From Paraburkholderia phosphatilytica (lineage in GTDB: Bacteria; Pseudomonadota; Gammaproteobacteria; Burkholderiales; Burkholderiaceae): a stretch of DNA of 64,000 bases. Positions 1 through 7,845 of this stretch are shown piece after piece. A program made the translations under genes and the position numbers. Every line of letters starts with the position of its first letter. Positions within the stretch are counted from its first letter, which is position 1. The stretch is taken from positions 36,156 to 100,155 of the forward strand of contig NZ_QQOA01000028.1 of the NCBI RefSeq assembly GCF_003443895.1, in the 5' to 3' direction. The notes beneath the pieces were generated by a model. The model was not told the DNA's origin. It searched no databases and was given only the letters and a program-made list of their open reading frames with translations.

Positions 1-2
1 AC

Positions 3-743
3 CCCCGAGAACGCCTAAGCTTCCGAATTGACAGCTTCACCCCCGATACGCTGCCCATGGCGAGGCTGGCGCAGTACCTTGCGCATTTGTCCGTTCTGTA
101 CGGAAACGACGACTCGGTACATTTTGAAAAGCTACGCAAGGGAAGTGCGATTGTGCAGGTGGCGATCGAGGAGCCTGCGTTCCCAAAGGTCTTTCAACGC
201 CTGCAGAGTGTCAAAACTGGCGATCCTGATCCAGAGGCCCAAAAAGCCTTTCGATCAATCGACCGGCTTTTGAGGGCAGACAATGCTGTCGGTACGATCA
301 CACGTAGCGGCAAGGCAAAGATCCTCGAGTTTCCCGGCCGAAAGTTGCCGGTCGTCGACCCTATCACTATTTTCCAGCCGACCACGGTTGACGGAGTGGT
401 GATACGGATCGGCGGCCGCGACGAGACAATCCCGGTTACCGTCCGTGATATTGAAGGTAAGGTGCTCAATTGTGAGATCCGGGGTGTCGCTCAGGCGAAG
501 GATCTGTCGCGCCACTTTTTGGCCGAAACGTTGCGCCTTTCGGGGAATGGGAAGTGGAGTAGGACGAGCGGTGGAACTTGGGAATTGGAATCGTTGATTA
601 TCCAGTCATTCGAGGTGGTCGATGAAGCTGGACTGGATGAAGTAATCGAAGCGCTCCGCGCCGTGAAAAACAACGCTTGGACTGAGGTCGACGACCCCGT
701 TGCGGCATGGAAAAAAATACGGGGCGTGGATGATAGTCTTTGA
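3..743 (+). CDS. conserved hypothetical protein, 5' end outside the window
   Basis: I do not recognise a named family. The frame is open from base 3, and the residues before the first in-frame ATG (57) read as protein (FRIDSFTPDTLPMARLAQYL), so the true start lies left of the window and at least 246 C-terminal residues are present. What shows is a soluble, mixed alpha/beta protein without signal peptide or membrane segments; residues after the ATG include PVTVRD and a region around LSGNGKWSR followed by ESFEV-like strands. The stop overlaps the start of the PIN-domain gene by 14 nt, so the two are translationally coupled. Base composition is clearly lower in G+C than the core genes to the right, suggesting acquired DNA. 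A role as antitoxin or partner of the PIN protein is inference from pairing only. Confidence 0.75.
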   Translation, partial: PRERLSFRIDSFTPDTLPMARLAQYLAHLSVLYGNDDSVHFEKLRKGSAIVQVAIEEPAFPKVFQRLQSVKTGDPDPEAQKAFRSIDRLLRADNAVGTITRSGKAKILEFPGRKLPVVDPITIFQPTTVDGVVIRIGGRDETIPVTVRDIEGKVLNCEIRGVAQAKDLSRHFLAETLRLSGNGKWSRTSGGTWELESLIIQSFEVVDEAGLDEVIEALRAVKNNAWTEVDDPVAAWKKIRGVDDSL

Positions 744-1224
744 CGCGAACGTACTCATCTCACTATCGACCGGCAACGAGAACGACGAAACTTTCGAGCG
801 GATTTCTGGATTAATCCAGGACCTCATTGCGACCAAGACAGTCATTGGGGTTCCTGCACCCGCATGGGCGGAGTTCCTTTGCGGTACCGGTTTGGGTACG
901 TCCGGCGTGATTCAAGTACTGAAGAAGCGCAGCGCGATCCGGATTCTGCCGTTCGATGAAGTGGCGGCGACTGAGTTGGCCGCCATTGATCAGACAACTC
1001 GGGCGAAGGGCGGAAAAAAAGGGGCGTCCAAGGCCAACTGGCAAAAGATTAAGGTTGACCGCCAAATCTTAGCAATCGCACGCGTGCACAGTGTGGCGGC
1101 GATCTACAGCGAAGACGACAATCTAATTGCCGAAGCTAATAGGCTAGGAATGATCGTGGTCAGAACGAGCGAAATCCAACTGAAGCCCAAGCAGAACAAG
1201 CTTGATTTTGAGGCGCCCCAGTAA
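730..1224 (+). CDS. PIN-domain protein (putative ribonuclease, VapC-like)
   Basis: 164 aa. The protein opens MIVFDANVLISL, the first beta strand of a PIN domain with catalytic Asp5. Further acidic residues sit where PIN nucleases need them: Glu48 in PAWAEFL, Asp110 in KVDRQILAIA, and Asp129/130 in YSEDDNL. Such proteins bind Mg2+/Mn2+ and cleave RNA, often as VapC toxins. At 164 residues it is a little longer than a typical VapC (about 130), with an insertion at 86-105 rich in Lys/Gly. I chose the ATG at 730, which has GGGGCG upstream and starts directly with the PIN strand; an ATG at 700 would add ten residues of poor character. It overlaps the upstream gene by 14 nt. The upstream partner is much larger than a usual VapB antitoxin, so this may be a different two-gene module. 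Lower GC than the core genome. Confidence 0.8.
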   Translation: MIVFDANVLISLSTGNENDETFERISGLIQDLIATKTVIGVPAPAWAEFLCGTGLGTSGVIQVLKKRSAIRILPFDEVAATELAAIDQTTRAKGGKKGASKANWQKIKVDRQILAIARVHSVAAIYSEDDNLIAEANRLGMIVVRTSEIQLKPKQNKLDFEAPQ

Positions 1225-1256
1225 GGTGGATGCCGCCTACACTGAACCCGGAAGAC

Positions 1257-1287
1257 AAAAAGCCCGATCGCAATGACCGGGCTTTTT
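1257..1287. terminator. bidirectional rho-independent terminator
   Basis: A perfect 10-bp stem AAAAAGCCCG / CGGGCTTTTT with an 11-nt loop. It has T-runs in both directions, so it can end the PIN-gene transcript on the plus strand and the tRNA-Lys transcript on the minus strand. Confidence 0.85.
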
Positions 1288-1300
1288 CGATGAATCCTGT

Positions 1301-1376
1301 TGGTGGGGCGTGAGTGACTCGAACACTCGACCTACGGATTAAGAGTCCGCTGCTCTACCAACTGAGCTAACGCCCC
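1301..1376 (-). tRNA. tRNA-Lys (anticodon CTT)
   Basis: Read on the minus strand, a 76-nt cloverleaf starts GGGGCGT and ends ACGCCCC-A-CCA with encoded CCA. D-arm TAGCTCAGTTGGTAGAGC, anticodon stem-loop CGGACTCTTAATCCG with anticodon CTT (reads AAG), and a T-arm containing GTTCGAGTC are all present. The 7-bp acceptor stem is perfect. Its 3' end faces the low-GC patch at 1-1224, the usual geometry for islands that integrate into tRNA 3' ends. Confidence 0.97.
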
Positions 1377-1388
1377 AACAGACTGCAA

Positions 1389-1417
1389 ATTATGCGGGAG
1401 ATTGTTGACCTTGTCTA
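1389..1417 (-). promoter_or_regulatory. sigma70-type promoter of tRNA-Lys
   Basis: On the minus strand: TAGACA (1417-1412), 17-nt spacer, CATAAT (1394-1389), ending 12 nt before the tRNA 5' end. It matches the TTGACA/TATAAT consensus at five of six positions in each box. Confidence 0.7.
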
Positions 1418-1614
1418 GTCCCCTTCTCCATTTTCTTATAAATATTTAGCGTGCCCGGTGCTACGGGCTTCAGCCGAAGCCCCAACCTACCGTTCAGTTG
1501 CAACCAGCCGCCAGCCTCCCCGGTATGATGACGCGCAGCAAGTCCGCCGCGCGACCGACGCCAGATGCCAGACGCGTCGCCCCGCGCGGCACGTTCGCTA
1601 AACCGGGGGCCACG

Positions 1615-2019
1615 ATGGACGACAACGCAATCCGTGAACTGCTCGACCGGGTGCTGGCGCCGTGGGTCAGGTCGCTGGGGCTCACCGCCGTCTCCGCCGA
1701 CGAGGAAAGCGCCACCATGCGCCTGCCCTTTTCGGGCGAACTGCGCCACAGCGGCGGCGTGATCTGCGGCCAGGTGTTCATGGCCGCGGCGGACACCGCG
1801 ATGATCGTCGCGATCGCGGCGGCGCTCGGCGGCTTCAAGCCGATGACGACGGTTTCGCTCAACATCAGCTTCATGCGCGCGGTCCGCAAGGGCGATGTGA
1901 CGATCACCGCCCGCGTGCTGCGGATGGGCCGCAATCTCGTGTTCGGCGAAGTCGAGCTGTTCGACGAGGACGGCCGCATGGCCGTCCACGCCACCACCAC
2001 TTACGCGCTGCTCGAATGA
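1615..2019 (+). CDS. PaaI-type hotdog-fold thioesterase
   Basis: 134 aa, the usual length for the PaaI/4HBT thioesterase family, which hydrolyses acyl-CoA thioesters in the cytoplasm. The hotdog helix motif HSGGVICGQVFMAAADTAM lies at residues 45-63; His45 and Asp60 are in the expected active-site region. The strand LNISFMRAVRKGDVTITARV follows, typical of the family. I chose the ATG at 1615 (MDDNAIRELL) because the 39 residues read upstream in the same frame are Arg/Pro-rich and unlike the family. The ribosome binding site is weak (GGGGG about 7 nt upstream). It stands alone between tRNA-Lys and the patatin gene; the substrate cannot be deduced. Confidence 0.85.
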   Translation: MDDNAIRELLDRVLAPWVRSLGLTAVSADEESATMRLPFSGELRHSGGVICGQVFMAAADTAMIVAIAAALGGFKPMTTVSLNISFMRAVRKGDVTITARVLRMGRNLVFGEVELFDEDGRMAVHATTTYALLE

Positions 2020-2075
2020 CGCCAACCTAAAGGCGCAACGTCATTCGACAGCAGAGGTAGAGGAAAAGCGCTTCG

Positions 2076-2942
2076 ATGTTCGATCAGGTCGTATTCGCAG
2101 GCGGCGGCAATCGCTGCTGGTGGCAGGCGGGATTCTGGGATGTCGTGCAGCCGGAACTGAAGATCCGGCCGCGTCTGATCGTCGGCATCTCGGCCGGCGC
2201 GGCGACCGCGTGCATGCTCTACACGCGCGATGCCGACTGGGTCATGCGCTACTACGAGGAAGCGCTGCGTCACAACCGGAAGAACGCGTACTGGGGCAAC
2301 CTGCTGCGCGGCGAATCGGTGTTTCCGCACTACAAGATCTATCGCCAGGCGCTGCGCGACATCTACGGCGCGAAATTCACGCAGCTCGCGGACGCGCCCG
2401 AAATCCGCATCGGCGTGTCGCATCTGCCGCGCTGGCTCGGCGCGCGTAGCGCGGTCGCCGCGGGTCTCGTCGCGTACAACATCGAAAAGTACATCCGCAA
2501 GACGCTTCACCCGACGCTCGGTCAGACGCTCGGCTTTCATCCCGAGTTCGTGAAAGCGCAGGACTGCGCGACCGTCGAAGACCTCGCGGATCTGATCCTG
2601 CAATCGTCCTGCACGCCGCCGTTCACGCCGGTGCTGCGCCGCAACGGTCGTCCGGTGCTCGATGGCGGGATGGTCGACAACGTGCCGGTCGGCGGTCTCG
2701 ATCCGACGCCCGGTCTCGTGCTCGTGATGGTGACGCGGCTTTATCCACGGCCGCAGACGTTCGTCGTGTCCCACGAGAACCAGCAGCGGCTCTACGTGCA
2801 ACCGTCGAGCAAGGTGCCGATCTCGAGCTGGGACTACACGAGCCCGTCGCAGATGCAGCACGCGTACAACCTGGGCCGCGAGGACGGCGAGCGCTTCCTT
2901 GAGCGCATGCCCGCGATCATGGAAGCCGCGACGAACGAATAG
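2076..2942 (+). CDS. patatin-like phospholipase
   Basis: 288 aa. The patatin Ser-Asp dyad is visible: oxyanion loop AGGGNRCWW (residues 8-16), nucleophile elbow GISAG with Ser39, and DGG with Asp196 in PVLDGGMVDNVPV. These enzymes hydrolyse acyl esters of lipids. No signal peptide or transmembrane stretch is evident, so a cytosolic or membrane-associated location is likely. The gap to the thioesterase is 56 nt in the same direction, so the two may be cotranscribed; together they suggest acyl-lipid turnover, which is inference. AGAGG 14-18 nt before the ATG and AGGAAAAG nearer it are candidate ribosome binding sites. Confidence 0.88.
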   Translation: MFDQVVFAGGGNRCWWQAGFWDVVQPELKIRPRLIVGISAGAATACMLYTRDADWVMRYYEEALRHNRKNAYWGNLLRGESVFPHYKIYRQALRDIYGAKFTQLADAPEIRIGVSHLPRWLGARSAVAAGLVAYNIEKYIRKTLHPTLGQTLGFHPEFVKAQDCATVEDLADLILQSSCTPPFTPVLRRNGRPVLDGGMVDNVPVGGLDPTPGLVLVMVTRLYPRPQTFVVSHENQQRLYVQPSSKVPISSWDYTSPSQMQHAYNLGREDGERFLERMPAIMEAATNE

Positions 2943-2963
2943 CGGAAGCGCCACGCAGGCGCC

Positions 2964-3989
2964 TTAGTTGCGCTCCCAGCGCCTACGGCCGCCCTGCAGC
3001 GCATCGGGATTCGCGACGCTCGACGTATCCCCGCCATCGAACGCGAGGATATTGCGGAACGCCGCGCTGAAATACAGCTCGTAGCTCTCGCGCTCCACAT
3101 AGCCGATGTGCGGCGTGCAGATCACGTTCTCCATCCGCAGCAGGCTGTAGCCCTGCAGGATCGGTTCGCTTTCGTAGACGTCGATCGCGACCATGCCGGG
3201 CCGGTTGCGCGCCAGCGCATTCACCAGCGCGTTGTCTTCCAGCAGCTCCGCGCGGCTCGTGTTGACGAACAGCGCGGTCGGCTTCATGCGCATCAGGTCG
3301 TCGTATTTGACGATGCCGCGCGTGTCGTCGTGCAGACGCAGATGCAGCGACAGCACGTCGCTCTGCTCGAACAGCGCCTCGCGGCTTTCGGCTGCGGCAT
3401 AGCCGTCGTCGCGGGCGGCGATCAGCGAATGCTCGCGTCCCCAGACGATCACGTTCATCCCGAACGCCTTGCCATAACTTGCAACGAGCCGGCCAATCTT
3501 GCCGTAGCCCCAGATGCCGAGCGTCTGTCCGCGCAGCACCTGGCCGAGGCCGAAGTTTGGTGGCAGGGCTGACGTCTTCAAACCGGACTGCTGCCACGCT
3601 CCTTGCTTCAGGTTAGCTACGTATTGCGGAATGCGCCGCTGCGCGGCCATGATGAGTGCCCAGGTCAGTTCAGCGGGCGCATAAGGCGAACCGGTGCCTT
3701 CCAGCACGGCGATGCCGCGCTCGGTACAGGCGGCGAGGTCGATGTGGCTCGAAACCTTGCCGGTCTGGCTGATCATGCGCAGATGCGGCAACTTGTCGAG
3801 CAGTTGCGAGTTGATGCGGGTACGTTCGCGAATCAGGACGAGCGCTTCGACTTCCGACAGCCGGCTGGCCAGCTGACCGAGTCCGCGCACGGTGTTGTTG
3901 AAGACCTTGACCTCATGGTCGGCGAGTAATTGAAAGCAGTCGAGTTTGCGGACGGCGTCCTGGTAGTCGTCGAGGATGGCAATCTTCAT
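2964..3989 (-). CDS. D-2-hydroxyacid dehydrogenase (NAD-dependent)
   Basis: 341 aa, related to phosphoglycerate dehydrogenase (SerA) and other D-isomer specific 2-hydroxyacid dehydrogenases. The Rossmann motif G161-Y-G-K-I-G166 binds NAD(H). The catalytic triad is intact: Arg246 in TSRAEL, Glu275 in YESEP and His294 in TPHIGY. There is no C-terminal ACT domain, so allosteric serine control is not expected and the substrate is open. I chose the start MKIAILDDYQ at 3989; the in-frame extension upstream is low-quality intergenic sequence. It converges with the patatin gene (21 nt between stops) and is divergent from pckG. Confidence 0.88.
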   Translation of the reverse strand: MKIAILDDYQDAVRKLDCFQLLADHEVKVFNNTVRGLGQLASRLSEVEALVLIRERTRINSQLLDKLPHLRMISQTGKVSSHIDLAACTERGIAVLEGTGSPYAPAELTWALIMAAQRRIPQYVANLKQGAWQQSGLKTSALPPNFGLGQVLRGQTLGIWGYGKIGRLVASYGKAFGMNVIVWGREHSLIAARDDGYAAAESREALFEQSDVLSLHLRLHDDTRGIVKYDDLMRMKPTALFVNTSRAELLEDNALVNALARNRPGMVAIDVYESEPILQGYSLLRMENVICTPHIGYVERESYELYFSAAFRNILAFDGGDTSSVANPDALQGGRRRWERN

Positions 3990-4366
3990 GGCGTTTTGGG
4001 TGTGCGACACACCGCACCGAACGGGTGCGGAACGGAGTGATACGGTGGTGGTCCCATTAAGTGACCGACACACGCTGACAGTGCATGGGTGTCCGCTCTG
4101 GAAAACAGGTTGCTGCAATGCACGGCAACACGACGAGCGGGCCAGTTTGGCAACGTTTTAACAGTTTGTTGCATCTTGGCGCAAGCCGCTTTACAGACGG
4201 TTGCAGTCGCCGCGGCAACAGGCTGATGGCCCACCACGACATGCAAGGTCGTGAGATGGTGTGCTGAGCAACTGGCCAGCCATCTCGCGATCGCGCCTCT
4301 CGCCAAGCGGCGTGTCGCTGGGCTTGAACCGTTTTCTTTCATGCAATCAAAAACGGAGACAGCTCG
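3990..4366. other. divergent intergenic region between the dehydrogenase and pckG
   Basis: 377 nt without a supportable gene. It contains a 7-bp hairpin (CCGCACC 4012-4018 / GGTGCGG 4024-4030) in the 5' leader of the minus-strand dehydrogenase, and AT-richer stretches around 4150-4185 where promoters would be expected. No confident -35/-10 pair was found. GGAGA precedes the pckG start. Confidence 0.5.
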
Positions 4367-6262
4367 ATGAACCATCCCGCATTCAACAGCCAGATTGCGG
4401 CCAACGACAACGACGTGCCCGCTACGTCCGACACGCCCGTCAATGCGCCGGCCTGGGTCAAACACCGAAAACTGATCGACTGGGTGCAGCGCGTCGCCGC
4501 GCTGACGAAGCCCGATCGCATCGTCTGGTGCGATGGCTCGCAGGAGGAAAACGACCGCCTGTGCCAACAGATGGTCGACGCCGGAACGCTGAAACGCCTC
4601 AACCCCGCGAAACGCCCCAACTCCTATCTCGCCTGCTCGGCGCCTTCCGATGTCGCGCGGGTCGAGGACCGCACCTTCATCTGCTCCGAGCGTCGCGAAA
4701 ACGCCGGCCCCACCAACAACTGGATGGAGCCGGCCGAAATGCGCGCGACACTCGACGGCCTCTTCGAAGGCTCGATGCGCGGCCGCACGATGTACGTCGT
4801 GCCGTTTTCGATGGGCCCGCTCGGCTCGCCGATCGCGCATATCGGCGTCGAACTGAGCGATAGCCCGTACGTGGTCGTCAACATGCGGATCATGACGCGC
4901 ATGGGCCGCAAGGTGTACGACGTGCTCGGTGAAGACGGCGAATTCGTGCCGTGCGTCCACTCCGTCGGCGCGCCGCTTGCCGCGGGCGAGCAGGACGTGC
5001 CGTGGCCGTGCAACGACACGAAGTACATCGTGCATTTCCCTGAAGCGCGCGCGATCTGGAGCTACGGTTCCGGCTACGGCGGCAACGCGCTGCTCGGCAA
5101 GAAGTGCTTCGCGCTGCGCATCGCATCGACGATGGGCCGCGACGAAGGCTGGCTCGCCGAGCACATGCTGATTCTCGGCGTGACGTCGCCGGAAGGGCGC
5201 AAGCACCACGTCGCTGCGGCGTTCCCGTCGGCGTGCGGCAAGACCAACTTCGCGATGCTGATTCCGCCGGAGTCGCTCAACGGCTGGAAGATTTCGACGA
5301 TCGGCGACGACATCGCGTGGATCAAGCCGGGCAAGGACGGCCGTCTCTACGCGATCAATCCGGAGGCGGGCTACTTCGGCGTCGCGCCCGGCACGAGCGA
5401 AAAGACCAACTCCAACGCGATGGCCACGCTGAAGGAAAACGTGCTCTTCACCAATGTCGCGCTGACCGATGACGGCGACGTCTGGTGGGAAGGCATGACC
5501 GACGAGGCGCCCGCGCACCTGATCGACTGGCAGGGGCAGGACTGGACGCCGGAGATCGCGAAGGAGAGCGGCCGCAAGGCCGCGCACCCGAACGCGCGCT
5601 TCACGGCGCCGGCGTCGCAATGTCCTTCGATCGACGCGGACTGGGAGAACCCGGCCGGCGTGCCGATCGACGCGTTCATCTTCGGCGGCCGGCGCTCGAC
5701 CACGGTGCCGCTCGTCACCGAGGCGCGCAACTGGACCGAGGGCGTGTACATGGCCGCGACGATGGGCTCGGAGACCACCGCCGCCGCGGCCGGCAAGCAG
5801 GGCGTGGTGCGCCGCGATCCGTTCGCGATGCTGCCGTTCTGCGGCTACAACATGAGCGACTACTTCCAGCACTGGCTGAAGGTCGGCGCGCGGCTCGGCG
5901 ACCTGCAGGCGCGCGTGCCGAAGATCTTCTGCGTGAACTGGTTCCGCAAGGACGCGCAGGGCCGTTTCGTGTGGCCGGGCTTTGGCGAGAACATGCGCGT
6001 GCTGTGCTGGATGGTGGGCCGCATCGAAGGCACGGCGGGCGGCGAGCAGCACGCGTTCGGCCTGTCGCCGCGGTACGAGGACCTCGACTGGACCGGTCTC
6101 ACCTTCACCCGCGCGCAGTTCGCGGACGTGATCTCCGTCGACGAAGCGGCGTGGCGCGAAGAGCTGTCCCTGCACGGTCAGCTGTTTGACACGTTGCAGC
6201 AGGGCTTGCCGCAGGCGCTGCACGACACCCGCGACCAGCTGACGGGACGCCTCGCCGCATAG
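4367..6262 (+). CDS. pckG: phosphoenolpyruvate carboxykinase (GTP)
   Basis: 631 aa, full length for the GTP-using class. It converts oxaloacetate plus GTP to phosphoenolpyruvate, CO2 and GDP, the entry step of gluconeogenesis from TCA acids. Visible motifs include the kinase-1a P-loop FPSACGKTNFAM with the hyperreactive Cys at residue 290, the metal and substrate region GDDIAWIK, and IFGGRRSTTVPL. The start follows GGAGA at a good distance. It lies alone between a divergent dehydrogenase and a downstream LysR gene, and has its own terminator. A short N-terminal segment of about 20 residues precedes the conserved core. Confidence 0.97.
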   Translation: MNHPAFNSQIAANDNDVPATSDTPVNAPAWVKHRKLIDWVQRVAALTKPDRIVWCDGSQEENDRLCQQMVDAGTLKRLNPAKRPNSYLACSAPSDVARVEDRTFICSERRENAGPTNNWMEPAEMRATLDGLFEGSMRGRTMYVVPFSMGPLGSPIAHIGVELSDSPYVVVNMRIMTRMGRKVYDVLGEDGEFVPCVHSVGAPLAAGEQDVPWPCNDTKYIVHFPEARAIWSYGSGYGGNALLGKKCFALRIASTMGRDEGWLAEHMLILGVTSPEGRKHHVAAAFPSACGKTNFAMLIPPESLNGWKISTIGDDIAWIKPGKDGRLYAINPEAGYFGVAPGTSEKTNSNAMATLKENVLFTNVALTDDGDVWWEGMTDEAPAHLIDWQGQDWTPEIAKESGRKAAHPNARFTAPASQCPSIDADWENPAGVPIDAFIFGGRRSTTVPLVTEARNWTEGVYMAATMGSETTAAAAGKQGVVRRDPFAMLPFCGYNMSDYFQHWLKVGARLGDLQARVPKIFCVNWFRKDAQGRFVWPGFGENMRVLCWMVGRIEGTAGGEQHAFGLSPRYEDLDWTGLTFTRAQFADVISVDEAAWREELSLHGQLFDTLQQGLPQALHDTRDQLTGRLAA

Positions 6263-6284
6263 CAAGTAAGCGCTCGCATGCGAC

Positions 6285-6315
6285 AAAAGGCCGCCTCCGG
6301 GCGGCTTTTCTTTTT
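6285..6315 (+). terminator. rho-independent terminator of pckG
   Basis: GCCGCC (6290-6295) pairs with GGCGGC (6300-6305) across a TCCG tetraloop, extended by AAAA/TTTT around a bulged G, followed by TTTTCTTTTT. Confidence 0.8.
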
Positions 6316-6605
6316 GTTTCGTATTACCGATTGTTAGTCCGGCACTGTAATCGGCGAGGAAAGAACCGGGCGGAATTCGCGGATTCTGTTGGCAGATCCA
6401 CGCTAATTTGATTGCAGTGCAGCATATTGTTGCGATGCGCGGAACAATTAGAAAGGGACTGACTCGCTATCGCATATAGGCGCATGAATTTCGATGAAAT
6501 TCGCGTCTTCTTAGGCAACTTCTGCACGTTTTCCGTTGTCGTAGGAGAATTCTGAAATTCGCTCCGACGTTTGAAACCGGAGCTGCAACACGGCAGGAGT
6601 TGTCC
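6316..6605. promoter_or_regulatory. AT-rich region upstream of the LysR gene with two related dyads
   Basis: 290 nt without a gene, visibly lower in G+C than its surroundings. GAATTTC-GAT-GAAATTC at 6486-6502 is a perfect 7-bp inverted repeat with a 3-nt centre, and a shorter relative, GAATTCTGAAATTC, lies at 6547-6560. Both fit the dyad pattern (T-N11-A class) of LysR-type operators and may serve autoregulation; this is inference. Confidence 0.45.
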
Positions 6606-7703
6606 ATGGATCATTTGCAGTCGATGCGCGTGTTCGTCAGGGTGGCGGACCTCGGCAGTTTTGCTCGCGCAGCCAGCGCGATGGATATTTCGAACGCGGT
6701 CGCGACCCGTCACGTCGCCGACCTCGAGGGCCGGCTCGGCACGCGGCTGCTCAATCGCACGACCCGCAGTCTCTCGCTGACCGAATCCGGTCAGGTGTAT
6801 CTCGAACGCGCCCGCCAGATTCTCGATGAGCTCGAAGACGTTGAGCAGATGGTGGTGGCGCGCAATCACGAGCCGGTCGGCACGCTGCGCATCGTCGCGC
6901 CGGTGGTGTTCGGCCTGCACAATCTCGCGCCGGTGCTCCAGACCTATGCGGAGCGCTATCCGAAGGTGATTCCGGACGTGACGCTGGTCGACCGTCAGGT
7001 GGATCTCGTCGAGGAAGGTTTCGACGTCGGCGTGGTGATCGCGCGCCAGATGCGTAGCGCGAGCATCGTGACGCGGCGCCTCACGACGGGCTGCATGACG
7101 GTGTGCGCGACACCCGCATATCTCGAGAAGCACGGCACGCCGACGCGTCCGGAGCAGCTGCTCGAGCATCCGTGCCTGAGCCTGCCGTCGGAGTACTGGG
7201 GCGACGAGCGCGTTTTCACCGGGCCGGAAGGCGAGGTGCGCGTGCGGCCGTCGAACGTGATCGTCGCGAACAATACCGAGATGCTGCGTCAGTTCGCGCT
7301 GCTCGGCATGGGTGTCGCCATCCTGCCGAGCTATCTGATCGGCCGCGACATGACGCGTGGTCGCCTCGTGCGCCTGCTCGGCGACTACCGGCTGCCACAG
7401 GTCGAGATCAACATCGCGTACCCGAGCCGCCGGCATCTGCCGGCGAAGGTGCGCACGTTCATCGATCACCTTGTCGAGCACTTCAGCCAGACGCCGAACA
7501 GCCAGCTCGGCGAGCAATGGGTGAAGGACAGTCCGCAGCCGCGCGCGGCGCACGCGGTCGCACGCGAGGCGGCGACGTTCGCACCTGAGGCGTTCGATGG
7601 CGCCGAGCCGCTGTCGAGCCTGCTGGATGCCGAGCGTTCGCCGAGTGTGCCGGCGAAGACGGGCCAGCGGCCTTCGCGGGCGTCCGCGTTGTCGCCGTTG
7701 TGA
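6606..7703 (+). CDS. LysR-family transcriptional regulator with C-terminal extension
   Basis: 365 aa. Residues 1-60 form the winged helix-turn-helix (MDHLQSMRVFVRVADLGSFA, then ATRHVADLEGRLGTRLLNR), followed by the periplasmic-binding-protein-like effector domain to about residue 305. AGGAG at 6595-6599 decides the start: the ATG at 6606 lies 6 nt downstream, whereas the TTG at 6600 directly abuts it. LysR proteins are usually about 300 aa; here some 55 extra residues form an Ala/Pro/Ser-rich tail with no recognisable fold. The gene follows pckG in the same orientation behind a terminator, so it has its own promoter. The effector and targets are unknown. Confidence 0.88.
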   Translation: MDHLQSMRVFVRVADLGSFARAASAMDISNAVATRHVADLEGRLGTRLLNRTTRSLSLTESGQVYLERARQILDELEDVEQMVVARNHEPVGTLRIVAPVVFGLHNLAPVLQTYAERYPKVIPDVTLVDRQVDLVEEGFDVGVVIARQMRSASIVTRRLTTGCMTVCATPAYLEKHGTPTRPEQLLEHPCLSLPSEYWGDERVFTGPEGEVRVRPSNVIVANNTEMLRQFALLGMGVAILPSYLIGRDMTRGRLVRLLGDYRLPQVEINIAYPSRRHLPAKVRTFIDHLVEHFSQTPNSQLGEQWVKDSPQPRAAHAVAREAATFAPEAFDGAEPLSSLLDAERSPSVPAKTGQRPSRASALSPL

Positions 7704-7754
7704 TGAGTTGATTGCGAGTCGTAGCGCGGCTGGTTAGCGCCGGCCGCGGAAACG

Positions 7755-7790
7755 AAAAAACCCCACGCCTGCAAAAGCGTGGGGTTTTTT
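7755..7790. terminator. bidirectional terminator between lysR-type gene and topB
   Basis: A perfect 14-bp stem, AAAAAACCCCACGC (7755-7768) with GCGTGGGGTTTTTT (7777-7790), and an 8-nt loop. It has T-runs both ways and serves two convergent genes. Confidence 0.92.
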
Positions 7791-7845
7791 CCCGGCGGCT
7801 CGTCGTAGCCCTTTGCAGCCTTGAGGCGAAGGCGCGATCAGCCGA

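Noticed and set aside
3986..6286. 766-aa open frame antisense to pckG
   Set aside because: A shadow of high-GC coding sequence: Arg/His/Ala-rich, no domain, and the plus strand encodes complete PckG.
6263..6605. small gene between pckG and the LysR gene
   Set aside because: Short frames only, with no ribosome site or core-like codon use; the stretch looks regulatory.
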